Below, one piece after another: positions 34,901 through 46,041 of a stretch of DNA of 64,000 nt (the stretch's first letter is position 1; each line of letters begins with the position of its first letter). The position numbers were made by a program, and so were the translations under genes. The notes below the pieces were generated by a model that was not told where the DNA came from, searched no databases, and was given only the letters and a program-made list of their open reading frames with translations. The stretch comes from Nemopilema nomurai (lineage: Eukaryota; Cnidaria; Scyphozoa; Rhizostomeae; Rhizostomatidae), in assembly GCA_003864495.1 (NCBI GenBank), contig ML133417.1, forward strand, positions 93,052 to 157,051. The letters are read 5' to 3'.

Positions 34901-37169
34901 ATGAAGGCCCCAACTAGGGGTTCCCCTGGCTCTAAAAGGAACATGTCACCATACCCCAAGAAGTTAGGAGGCTTGCAGCGGAGTCCAACTGGGCGTGGTC
35001 TCTCACCAACTGCAGGTCACAGTGATTTGGAGGCAGGGAGTGATCTCGCAGCAAGTGATACATTGTCAGAGGCAAGTCTACCAATAGCAAGTTTAGGGTG
35101 TCTTAACGAAGTCGATGAAGTGCAGTGGAGTGAGTCGTTCTGCATAACAAGCTCTGAGTGTGCTCCAGGTATGATTCTGGATCTTTAGCCTTTAACCTTA
35201 AACATTTTGGTTGTTACGAAGCAGCAAAAGAAACACTGAAGAAGCACTTTTTAATGTTGCAAAGCTGTAAGGACTTGATACTACTAAAGAAACTGAGCCA
35301 TCGTTGCTTATCTTTAAGCGTGTTGATTGATTTCAACTATAAAATTAGTTGTGTAGCTTTTCAAAGCAGGACATTCACCCACCTTATTGCACCCTTGACT
35401 GTCTCTTTCCAGCTGCAAGTGAACCCGTGAAAGCTCCTAATGACCATGATTGCATTGATACGAATGGTGACGACCTAAACCAGAATAGTTCTTTAATGAA
35501 GAGAGAATTTGGTTCCCCATTAAATGTGAACATTAATCACCACGAGGAGAACATTCGAAAGTTTGCCAAATCACCGGGCGATGGGTTCGTTTTAAACAGC
35601 AGGCCGATGTTCAATCAAGTACAGTCCGATGAAAATGACGTAAATATGATTGTCTCTTGCAATCTCAATCTTGCAATGTCTCAATGCAATTTCATCTACT
35701 GTCAGTTCGTGAGAGCCACACCAAAAGGAATCCTACTAAATTGAATCCTACTAAAACCTAGCTTCCATATTTCTTAGCTTGTCACTTGCTAATGGTATTT
35801 TGCCTTTACAAATTCACCCTTGTTTAAGTGTTTAAAGGGTTGAAGGACATAGCTAAGGAGAGGCACCATTTTCAAGATTGCCATTCCTGGTGTAGCTTAG
35901 AAAGTAACTTTTCATGGCTTTCTAATATCTTTTATTGATTTCCAACAGAAGATCATTAAAAGCGTTATTTCTTCAAACTTAACAAGAAAAATTGAATATT
36001 TAGATGCCATTCTACTGCCTAATGCTTGCATACCATGCCCCAATTCCGGATCCCGACCCATTAGGTAGAGGGAAATAAGGGGGTATAATAATTCAACTGA
36101 GACCTTGATGTTCAACTCATTATCCTTTTTTGTGCTAAAGGGTCATGCTGAAAACCAAAGAAGTTCTGGATTTGGAGGTTTCCTTGGCTCTGATTCCTTC
36201 CTAAAAAGTGGCTCGATCTTTTCATTTGGAGGTCCATGCAATGAGCAAGATCAGTCAGAGAAGGTAAGTAGCCCGATATATTAAGAGAAGCTGGTCAGCA
36301 TTTGAAAGTCTATTCCGACATTTCCTCATCTTCTAGCACTTCTCATAAATTTAATGAATCTAAGGCTTGCAGCATGGTCAACAGTTGAATTAACTCAATT
36401 TGTAGTATCAAGCTGATCTTTCTTCTACATTAAGAATGTCTACACAAATTAGCTAGGCCATGACTGTAATTATTCTATGGGAAAAAAACTGCATAAAAAG
36501 TTTTTCACTATCAATTGGTGTCACTTACAATATGGCACCCGTTGGAGTTTTTTCATGCTTTTGCCTTTCCGTACCAATAGATCTTCCGTCTCTTTTCCCC
36601 AAAGATGTGGTGCACTTTTCTCCATTGCAGGCAAATGACGGTGTGGAAGACAATCAGCCAGGGCCGTTTCGATGGTCATCTGCTGCCGAAGGTACTTTTC
36701 GTTCATTCCTGTCATAAGAAATGATGCATTTCACAATCAGATTGGCGAAACTTTTACTAAATCTGCTCTGGACAGTGAGTGACAATGCTTATTCTTAAAA
36801 CATATTACATTCCCCTTCGCTAAATGCGCTTGATTGGAAGTATTATCATTTAAACACATAATCCTTTTTTCATCAGCACTGCAGGCTAATCCAGTAATAT
36901 TTGCCTCGAGAACCAAGGGGAATCGTTGCACCCCTCGGGCAAATGAAGAAAAGAAAGTTATTTTGGTAAAATTGTATAAGGTGAATATATTAGGCTCATT
37001 TAATTTCATAGGTGAGCAAAGTGCCCATGACAGCAATTCAAATGGATTCTCCTTCTTCTCCAATTGTTCAGTCGGACAAGATGACCAAGCGGCGAGCGAA
37101 CAGGCTTTCAGTTTTGGCTTCACGTCAAGCAGAAATGAGGGCAGTCAAGGCGGATTCTCTCTTTTCTAA
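25919..37169 (+). CDS. SIX6OS1-like synaptonemal-complex protein (13 exons)
   Basis: Phase-consistent exons give 716 residues: 25919-25967, 26483-26539, 27052-27178, 27632-27721, 28181-28311, 28578-28659, 30143-30285, 30786-31052, 34668-35168, 35413-35639, 36141-36263, 36631-36691, 36877-37169. The N-terminal half (about 1-240) is coiled coil. It includes ESYTAKWQSYQ, then AYLEFRV about 36 residues after the YQ block, and a Trp nine residues later. The C-terminal half is polar and disordered and ends in aromatic repeats (FSFGG, GFSFFS, FSFGFTSS, and GGFSLF as the final residues). From what I know of vertebrate SIX6OS1 (C14orf39), the same order holds: short leader, coiled coil with YQ..Y, a KFRV..W block at nearly identical spacing, and a Phe-rich tail. 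That protein bridges the central element of the synaptonemal complex with SYCE1. The FG-like tail also recalls nucleoporins, the main alternative. Weak points are the donors GTTGGT (26540) and GTTCCA (28660). The 3.6-kb intron before 34668 hosts a transposon. Confidence 0.6.
31240..31257 (+). repeat. Left terminal inverted repeat of transposon
   Basis: GGTGGTTATCTAGGTTTT, an 18/18 match to the reverse complement of the right end. A weaker match continues inward with one base of slippage (TTGA versus TGA). Confidence 0.9.
31650..33767 (+). CDS. Mutator-like transposase (DDE)
   Basis: A single uninterrupted frame of 705 residues from the ATG at 31650 (MVGKKTSSKYRKKRRGFAGQ); the frame is open further upstream, but without an earlier ATG. 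The N-terminus is basic and suits nuclear entry and DNA binding. A CGSC...CTNC pair looks like a zinc-binding knuckle. The catalytic part matches the metazoan 'Mutator-like transposase' domain: VSVDGTWQKR with D274, YVGDGDSSSYG with D373 and D375, KEDCIGHIQKRMG, and QNESLNN with E550 as the probable third acidic residue. A Cys-rich insertion (CFQCKS...CEINH) lies after the first Asp. The C-terminal tail is Arg/Lys-rich. No stop or frameshift is seen, so the protein could be functional. Cut-and-paste transposition is the expected role. Confidence 0.88.
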   Translation: MVGKKTSSKYRKKRRGFAGQRRQEIDREDNRESRNESMTSDVGPSTSTPVKTADEGNRSLEKISRNCPILEKERSQVLTRKRARSLGLESISMKRRKMVHDKFHIQDAHGFKLMKANKLQHALSQAAICGSCKSPKGKLILLQADGKRVGLDEELILKCTNCQEATLFHTSPRMKTSIGKSSEVNFRCVQAGIETGLGLTNLQKLCTAFDLPLPLSHSAYNDLMKKCELCYSNEADASLKKAALNLKNIVKEKDPNCKDLDPLSDIFEVSVSVDGTWQKRYGYSSLHGVVFVVAIDTGEVLDYEIRSKVCFQCKSKEHKKASAEYQTWWESHRPVCEINHYGSAESMEKDAAVKMFLRSIAKHNLKYTTYVGDGDSSSYGVVADAVFQKYGPEYLILKEDCIGHIQKRMGNGLRSYKKGAKGLKLADGGNVGGRGRLTDVVIDSFQNYYGYAIRANTNNLEKMQNAVWAIYFHSIEGSGETLEEQHKYCPKGRDSWCKYQKDILLNTKSYDRAKCLPSVFRKELHPIFKRLSSESLLRRCLRGLTQNQNESLNNVLWQKCPKRVFCGRRRLETATAAAVLQWNKGSGAVSDVLNSFGINDAGVNTLRGCRWLNNQRLINAAQKCKRKYQNQRRLLRRKRKECTKTGQDYLAGGFSIHKVPDCPENKKKAPKNKPALTGDTGITFVNEKNIPLVVEHANRPKKDKK
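34379..34396 (-). repeat. Right terminal inverted repeat of transposon
   Basis: AAAACCTAGATAACCACC on the plus strand, the exact reverse complement of the left end, followed by TTAA. Confidence 0.9.
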
Positions 37170-39408
37170 TAATCTATACGTTATATCAAGCCACAAAAAC
37201 AGACATATATATGTTCATTTACCATTGTTGATCCGTTTACCATTTTTTGTTACTAAATTATTTGTTCCAATGGCCATGTTGACAAAAGCATTCTGTATTT
37301 CGGGAGGGCATTCCAGTTTAAGGTTTCAACACTCTTCCTTCGAACTAGAAATCAATATATATTGACTAATAATAACCTGTATCACTAGACGGAATTAATT
37401 GTCTTTGCTCTTTGCTACAAAACGGAAGAGTAGACGACCAATTTAAATACCTGTTTTTGATATTTTACTTCATTTAACTTCTTTGTTGTCTATCCTTGTA
37501 CGAGCTTTGACAAGATCTGAAAAAGTAAGACTGGGGGGTGAGCTCAGTTTTTCAAAGAGAAAAGTAAGTTTTCTCGTTATTTTTCTTTCTTAAGTAAAAT
37601 TGTAGTTATTAGTGATATGGAATGTTGTGGCTTACCGTTTCTTGCATTTCAAAGTGTTGTGAAAATTTTATTAGAAATGCATTTTGCTGTATTTTGGGTT
37701 CGCTGATCTAAAACTGGCCTATCCTGCAAAGATATTGAAACTTTAGTTCCTTATGAATTCTTGGGATGCCAGCGCTTCTTATTCGATTCCAGCCCATCGA
37801 TACCTAAAATAGATACCTAGCTAAAACATACCAGGGAGGTAATGGCGGCGTAGAAAGGAACTGGCCACCCTACCACATGTTGTCCTGCTCCGAACGATGT
37901 GCCCCTGATAGTACATTCCCCCGACGTTTGATATCAAATGCTGGACCAACCTGCACGAGAAAATGAGAATGGCTTTTTCTGTGACAGCAATTTCATACGA
38001 TGAAAAGGAGAATATCTTTGAAAAGAAAATATTTTCTTTTTTTTCACGTGTTAATAAAAGCTTTTGGTAACAACTTTCCGGCTTCACTTATCTTCTATGT
38101 TTCAAGTGTAATGTGAGATTTCGGGTCCAAAATTTGACAGCAGTGTCCTTGCAGCAGTGACAATGAATCTTTATCCAGAAAGCATTTTTTGTACTTCCCT
38201 CTCTCGGTTTGGCTTTGATTTCAAGTTAGAATTGTTACTGTACAAGTCGGACTGTCGATAAGGCAACCTTAACGTTCAATTGTTAATACGAATTATAAAT
38301 ATTTATTTAGTTTATTGGCGGATCGATCAGGCAAAGTTTAGAGACCATTAGCGTCAGACCATTAGTTGACATCTGAGCTTTTTGTATGGTACAAATTGTC
38401 GCAAAGTAATGTCAAAAAGCATGTGAGCGAATATAGTGCATCCCAGAAAACTGGCCTAATTTTTCCATCACCCGCAGATTAATATTGCTTGAATTGTCTG
38501 TACAACATCTGTTTGGGAACTTAGCTCTCATTTAAGTATGGGCTCTCATAGGCTTATGAGGGGCTTATTTAGCCTGACGGCCTGACTCAATGCATGTAGC
38601 GAGTCTCGTCTGCGATTTTGTGAGATTATGTACCTGCAAAAGAACGTAAAACTTCGACAAGTCGGTATGAATTGTGAAAAGGGTAAAGAGAAACGTTAGA
38701 ATATCGAGGGAAAGTTTCAAAATAACAAAAAACCACCAAAGCATGCAATTTTTCGAGCCAATAAATGAAAGGACAGGGGTCTTACGGTTTCTTATCCAAA
38801 GACTTTCCAAAATTTACGTTAAGGAGAGAAATTTTACTTTAAATTAGCGTATTACCAAATAATACCCCCACAAGCTGCTACAGTGTTGCCTCTTTGAAAA
38901 GTCTTAACTTGCATTGGGCAAATTATGAAAGATTGATGACGTACATAGCTGGTATCGCAAGGAACGTCAAGTACTCTAGGGGCACAAAGAATTACCCACA
39001 GTCTCTGCTTCCATTGGTCCTGTTTGTGGAAGGACAAAGAATTACCCTCCCCTTTAACCTTAATCCATTAACTTCTTTCCGGTATAGGATCGGCTCAATC
39101 GATTCTTGCTTACCTGGACAGCGTATGTTGCTGTATGTATCTCCCCCATTAAGACAGCCACAAAACCTTGACAAGCGATTAAACAATGCCCAACCAAAGG
39201 TTTTGGAAACGTTTGACACGCTTAATGCGCAATTTTAACTGCAAGACAAAGGGAGTTTGAAGGCGGCTGCAGGTAACCGTGAATATCCGATGTTCTGAAG
39301 ACAATTAGCCTATCTCGTTTGTAGAAGCCATACGACCTTCGCGGGCCTGTTGATCACAGCTCTACGAGACGCCGTGTTCTATTCAAACAGGATCGAGCGC
39401 TCTTCAAA
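37170..39408. other. Intergenic, no gene seen
   Basis: The stretch lies between the SIX6OS1-like stop and the first claudin-like start codon, both on the plus strand. Short open frames on both strands around 38565-39238 overlap each other and have no signal peptide, domain or splice support. The promoter of the claudin-like gene should lie in its right part. Confidence 0.5.
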
Positions 39409-42400
39409 ATGAATACGTACTTGGACAAGAAAAGGATCGCCTTTATTATTTGTAGTTTCTTCTCGTTACTGTTCTCGCTGATATGCACTTTCGCGAAGGG
39501 ATGGTCAAGCTACAAGGGTGTGAGTTTTGGTTTGTTTTCGCCGGACATCGAAAAGGAAAACATATGCGGGTCGGTCGTCGCTAACGATGCTAAATGTCTT
39601 GGTGAGTATTGAATTCAGGCCTAAATTTTCATTTGTTCCTCGTCCCTAAGCAAGTGCCAAGATAAATTATTCCACCATCCACCAACCATCCACCATCAAC
39701 CAGATACTCTCAAGGCAATGACATTTTGCCCTGATTAAAATTCATGAAAGCTCTTGCCTTAGTTCCTTTTGTTTTTTGTTGACATCGTTGCTGGAATCTT
39801 CAAATGTACAATTTTCTTATTTGTACTGTACTTTTAGTGAATTAGCTTAATTTACTCTCCAGCTGCACATTCTACAGTTGCTTGCAAGTAGCAAATGTTT
39901 ACACACTATATAATTCTTACATTAACATATATAAGTGGAATTTGGTATGTTCAGTAGATCTGTGAATTATTTTGCCCCGCACTTGTATTGGCATTTATGG
40001 CTGCTGGCTGTTTTTCATTGGGGTTGTGGCTATCGATTCTTCAGCGTGAACCTCATAATTAACCACTTCTTGTCGGATATCATGGTTTTGGATTGCTGTA
40101 GCCAAAGTGGCCAAACTCAAATTGATGATTCTTATGTTTTATCATCAGAAAGTTCGTAGAAAAACTCTATGAACATTGCAGTAAATACCCAATTAAAAAA
40201 TAACAAATATAAGTGAAACTACCTGACACAGCGCATCAAAACAATATGAAGTTTGTTTCCTTTTTAACGAAGTTCTCAAGATTAATGTGAGCTGAAAATT
40301 CCCTAAAACATTGCTTCTCCAAGCGTCTAAATGCAATTTGAGTTTAAGAGGTGAAATATAGAGTATCCGTATTTTTCTAACGAGATGTAATCTATTTTAG
40401 TGAGGCCACTGTAAGCATTGCTTTTTTAGAAGTCAATGTTTAAAAACACGTGTGAGCATCGTAAGTGCTTCAGCGTTCATTTTAAAAATCTCGAGGTCAA
40501 AAAGTCTTCTTTCTTTGCATAGTGTTTCAACTCATAGAGCTTTATTTACAAAACAAGTGCGGGTTGCGTTCATGAAAAATTCATCAGTTGATCAATTAGG
40601 CCAAATTTTGTATCAGCACCGTGCAAATACAATCTTTGATTTTCCATGACCCTCGAAGCCCACCCAGGGAAGCCAATGGCCATCTTGTTTAGTTTGTTAC
40701 CCTGTGATTCTATGCCAGACTAGCGCCGTATTTTGGGTTGCTGGGGCCCTGTGCCAAAATTTGATTGGGGCCCCTTTATAAATGCAAAACAATTTTGTGT
40801 TATGCTACTCAAATCATCAACAGCACTTTATGTAGATGCTCAAAACATTGCTTGGGATCTGCTGAAGTTGAAAAACTTATGGGACCCATGAGTAAATGCG
40901 TCGATGCTCAAATGCAGTTTGTATCGCAGTCTAAGACTAACGAAATCAATAGCTAGCTTTTTTTAGATTGCAATAAAAATTTACAATGCGAATTTACTAG
41001 TTACACTACCTACAAAATACTTGACGACAACACAAAGAGGATGCCACTGGGTGCAAAATACTATGACAACTCTGTGGCATCGCTAAGACAACTTACATAC
41101 GAATTACCAAAGGAAGAAAAAAATCAAAGAACACTACATTCTCTCTCGAATTAGATGTCAGGCTAAGATATTAGCGAATATGTCTGCTGCAGTTTAAGTA
41201 GTTTTGCATTATCACAGTAGCAAGTTTGTTTATCACTTTTGCATTACCACAAATTTGCTTAGGCAAGAAAACCTTTCAGGAAGTCTAACTGAAGTTGGAG
41301 CATCCTGGTAAGGGGCCTAATTGATTGCCATGTTTACAAGTGGCTTGAGATGCACATTTTAAGCTAGCTGGTTTAGTATTACTAATTAATGCTGGAGCTA
41401 TAAAACAAATAAACAATCTAATTGAGATGCCAATGGGTAATTGAAATCGGTAATTGAAAACGCAACCGAATTTAGGCCTGCAAAATAGAGTGCCTTGCAT
41501 TTGAGGATCAACATTTGACATCTGTTTATTATGAGAGGTTTGTTAGCTGCCTGTTTACAAAGAACTTTTTATCTAACAAAGTTTGTTTGTGAATGTGCAA
41601 TAAGGGATATAAGTAACGGGTTTCACACCTCACTGAGGTATTCATGACTCTGTCCAGAACCATGCGCAAATGATTCCTGATACAAAATGAAACATTTTAG
41701 GAAATAACAGTTGCTGTACTTTGAGTGCAAACTTCAGTTTTTCAGTACAGCTAATTGGGCTTTATAAACCTGATTAAGCAATAGATACATCGTGGGTGAA
41801 TTTAAGAACATGTTGTTTTTCAACCAATAGACTTGTTCCTTGTTGAAAATGTTGTCCCGATTCACCCCTACCGCAAAATTATCTGAATAAGTGACAGCAC
41901 CTTTTCACGTTTAAAGGAAATTGAAGCATATTTAAGCAGCTCCGAGCCAGCAAGCTTGAACTGTCAATCAAATGTCAACCAATCACAAGTATCCATGTAC
42001 CAATTCACGTGGTCACTTCCACTGTAGACTGCACGTGATTTGCCTTTGGATCTACTTCACGTGCACAGTTACAATGTGACTACACTGCGCAGGCTCTGTA
42101 CTGTCTGTTTTTAGAAAGTGCTTGAACTATGCTTCTATTCCCTTTAATGTGCGCGGTATTTTCTTTCCAGACTGGTTTCGCGCCGCCCAGGCGTTCATGC
42201 TCCTAGGCCTACTATCACATATTGTGACAGTTGTTGGATTGGTATTAGTGGAGCGGAAGAACATGACATTCTGGCTTTCCGGGATCGGCCAGTTCGCAGT
42301 TGGTATGTTATCGATGAAGATTCTCAGAAAGCATATCTCACTTCATAGGATGTTGTTTTTAGAAGGAAATTATTTAAAAAGTAGACCTTGTGCCCATGGA

Positions 42401-43113
42401 AAATTGAATTTCTTCCTTCTGTTGCTAAGTAACCATGGGGGCACGATGCCCACTGTGTTCCTTGCCTGTACACCCATACTTCGATGTAATTACCCCTTAA
42501 ATGGTCGCCTCCAGTGCAAATTATCACATTAAGTATACAGCTTCAAGTCAGAAGCTTTCATACAATTTTCCAAGCAAACATGCAATCAAACTAACAGTGG
42601 CGCTCTTCTTTCGTCTGCCTGTGGTCTTAAGGTGTATATTTGCTGTATAAGAATTAAAGCTTTTGCATTAACGTAAGAAAGTCTAATGTATTGAGAAAGG
42701 ACTTAATTGGCCTTCCAACTTCAGTGTAATGTAGCAATAATGCTAAATAAACTGCGTGGCATCCATTCATTTTTCATAGCATCGTAATGAAGAGTTGTAG
42801 TATTGCATCACAGTACAAAGCAACCAGCCCCCCCCCCCAACAATAAATTCTTGTAGCCGATGTTCTCCTTGCTGAACTAGTACCCACCCTTTTGTCGTCA
42901 AATGTTTCCTGATTCTTTGTCATTCTCGTTCCAGGCTCCTTCACAATCATCGCTTTGCTCATTTTCTCGTTCCAAGCCCCGTATCGAAAGGGCGTGCCTG
43001 GCTTCGACTTGGCCTGGACCTTCAAGCTTACCTGGATCATCGCTTTCTTGTCTCTTATTGCGGCTGTCATTGGGATAACGGACGGGACCAAGGGCGAGGG
43101 GGTCAAGCTTTAG
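39409..43113 (+). CDS. Claudin/PMP22-like four-span membrane protein 1
   Basis: Three exons, all joined in phase 1 (39409-39601, 42171-42302, 42935-43113), give 167 residues. Span 1 is RIAFIICSFFSLLFSLICTF. The first outer loop has W...GLF...C...C (GWSSYKGVSFGLF, then cysteines at NIC and AKC), a relaxed form of the claudin W-GLW-C-C signature. Span 2 begins WFRAAQAFMLLGLL, similar to the R-A-x-x-A-L-M segment before claudin span 2. Spans 3 and 4 are in the last exon (SFTIIALLIFSF and WIIAFLSLIAAVIGI). The tail is short (DGTKGEGVKL). Claudin-like proteins seal or organise cell junctions, in invertebrates often septate junctions. PMP22/EMP membership without a junction role is equally possible. 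It is convergent with a second such gene at 46042. Confidence 0.75.
42006..42063. promoter_or_regulatory. Three CACGTG E-boxes at exact 26-bp spacing
   Basis: CACGTG occurs at 42006-42011, 42032-42037 and 42058-42063, each start 26 bases after the previous one. They lie 107 bases before the second exon of the claudin-like gene. CACGTG is the core bound by USF, MYC/MAX, MITF and CLOCK/CYCLE-type bHLH proteins. The sequence between the sites is only weakly similar. An intronic enhancer is possible but unproven. Confidence 0.45.
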
Positions 43114-46041
43114 CTTCGAGCCGCCGCTTGCCGCTTCTGCCTTCAGCCGCCTCTCCCCTGTTTGCATGAGAGAAATCTGATACAGAGGGCCTACCCGGAG
43201 AACTGATACAAACATTACCATTCTCAAGCAGTAACTTTTCTAGATATTCAGCATCATTTGACATCACCTTTCGTATATAATTTTGCATTCGAATAGTAAT
43301 AAGAACTGCTGGCTTCTTTTTCAAGTTATATTTTACAAACATTTTAAAATGGATGAAGACTGTTAAAATATGAAGAAGGCTTTTAAAATAGATTTGAAAA
43401 CGTCCGTCCCGAAATCTAAACATACTGAATAGATCAAGTCTTAGTAAAAGAGATCCATGGCATTTAAACTCTTTTCATCTTCAAGAAAGCCTTTAACAAT
43501 ATTCAATCGGCATTTTTTCATTCTATGAGTTTTATATGTTTACTACTAGAGTGTACTTAAAGAAAACGAAAAACGAAATGCAGTTAATTGCTACAATTAC
43601 CGTATTCAATGCAGGTATATAAAGTTCGTAGTCAGATATTCTCAGCCGCAGAAGAATATGCAATCGTGAGAGTGTTACAGAATTGAATGATTAAGGACAA
43701 CTGTATTTTATATTGTGCATGAAAGGGAGTAGCTTTGTTGGTATGCGCTAGATTGATTGATTTGTGTTGGTTGGCGAAGATTCTTGTTGTTGAGTAAATG
43801 AAGCGAAAATGAAGGCAAGTTTAGCTGCCTCAGTTTCGTCTGCTCAAACTAGGACTAAAACACTTTACTTGGTGTGGAATCGCTGGTCAAGGAAGCAAAG
43901 AATCACCACGAAATAGCAAGTGAAGTTGATCCCTCTAAAAATACCATACACACTGCTAAGGGGCCGTCGATAAGATCCAAAAAATGCTGAAGGGGAGGGA
44001 GGCACGCTTCAATGCAAATAGAAACAAACTAAGCAAAGGGACCACACCTTTTGAAGAGAGGAGGGAGTGCTCCCCATCGCCGGATGCCTTGTTCATGAGT
44101 CTTGTGCAGTTGCCAAGAAATGGATTTCAGAGAAGAGTTAATAACTTCAAACTGAGCAATTCCATTCTAGCCATTCATTTCTATCCATACATGTGTGGTG
44201 TAGTTTTCTTTGTAGTTAATCAGAAATCGTAGGAATTTGGATTTGATTCGCCTATACAACCGTGTTTGGCGTTACTAGACCTTAAAACAATAATCAGGTG
44301 GAATTTTGTACTATTAAATGAGGATTTCTGTTTGCCTTCTGTCGAAAGGTTTACTGCATGTCAGGCTGGCAGAGCAGCATGCAACGAGGCAGCCCCAAGT
44401 CGCTACTTGTTTGTTACGAAATTCAAACGACTAAAACTTCGGAGAGTTTGTTTATTACATAGACGCTTGCATGACCCAGCATCTTCTCTCGCTGTAACGT
44501 CCAGAAAAAATCTCTTTAAGCGCCAGTTCCTATTGAGAAGACCTCGCGAGCTTACTAAATGTAGGAATTGGTACGTAAGATGTCCACCGCTAGTGCCGAA
44601 ATGATGATAGGCCATGTTTACAACATTTAAAAGAGAACGTACCTGCTTATAACGAGGCCAGCATGGTCAGCCTCGTTTCCGTCAGTTCGTCCACCGAACA
44701 AAAAAGTTCATGTCTCTGTAGTGAGTGATTCTGAAGCAATTTACTTCTCCATGAAATAAGAGTGGCTAAAGATACAAACTTGAAGATGGAGCACAGCTTA
44801 ACAGAAGTTGGACACAAATGAATCCAAAATGATTCTATTGATCTAGAGCCTATTATCTAACCAACAGCAAACTCACGCTGGAGAGAAAGGGAACAATTAA
44901 TATTCGCGCTGCTTTTTCCCAGAGGAATAAAAGTGTCTCTGGTCCGGTTTTTGTTGTATGGGTTGTAAGGTGCGTGATGTATGGGTTTAACTCTCCAGTG
45001 CACCAAGAACCATTGCACTTTAAATGATCAGTTTTAATCGATTTCAAAGTGTCTCTTAAAGAGCATAATGCTTTTCCGAGCAGCATGAAGGGCATGTAGG
45101 CTGTCAGCTAGAATATTCTTATTGAGGAAAATTTTAAATTCTTGCTTAAAATATTTTTTGATTTTTTGACTCAAAAAAGATAACAGAAATTAAAGAGCAG
45201 TCACACGACAAAATACAAACATTTATCTGAGTAGCATTCATATGTTGGCAATACAAAGTCAAATAACAAGAACTGCATAACCTCGCTTATTTTATTTTCT
45301 ATTTGCTTAAATAAGTGACGTTCAGTTGCAGCTACAAATATTTTAAATTACTTTCTCATTCTACTATCCTTAGAAATTACTTTCACTTAATCGAGAATAT
45401 TTTATGTGAATAACAACCTCGAGAAAAGTTACTGCTTTTGAACGACACAGTCAAATTAATGAGAAAAATACAAAAAAATAGTAATGGTGAATGACATATT
45501 AATGAAAAAGATTAATTTTATCCTAAAAATTCTTCACAAAAACGATTAATTCGTTTGTCGGATACTTTTAAAATTCATTGATCCAAGTTCTTTTCTGTCC
45601 ATACAATGAATGCCCCGTTATCATGGTCACATGCGAAAAGCACCAAAGTGGTGATATCACAAAACATAGTCGCTGTTTTGAACATAGATCAAATATTCTC
45701 GAGAAGCAAAGCTACCTACATTTGCCGATGATTGACTGAGATGGCCTAAAGACGAAACAACGCGCCAACGTGTTTTTATGGATTTGGCTATTGAAAAAGC
45801 CAGAAAAACAAGGATTAGAAAGATCTAGAAAACAGCGGACTAGAAGAGATCTTTTGCGGAAACTGCTAGCGAAACAAAATCTCGGGCAATTTCAAGCAAA
45901 GTCAGAAGAATGAGAGGCTTCTTCAGATTATATAGTCTAAATTCGAAAATCCAAGAATAGCTTCTTCGGACATTTAAACATTGGCATTATCAACAAAGCT
46001 TGCACTGTTATCCTAGACGAATGAACTGGTACCCCCGTCGA
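43114..46041. other. Intergenic between convergent claudin-like genes
   Basis: The stretch contains both 3' UTRs. Open frames at 43984-44604 lack any domain, leader or splice context. I see no repeat family or RNA gene. Confidence 0.5.

Noticed and set aside
36966..37011. Possible small intron (donor TTG|GTAAAA, acceptor atttcatag) in the last exon of the SIX6OS1-like gene
   Set aside because: Donor and acceptor phases do not match. Reading straight through keeps the frame that ends in the family-like FSFGF...FSLF tail, so no intron was placed. The other frame (to 37365) was dropped for the same reason.
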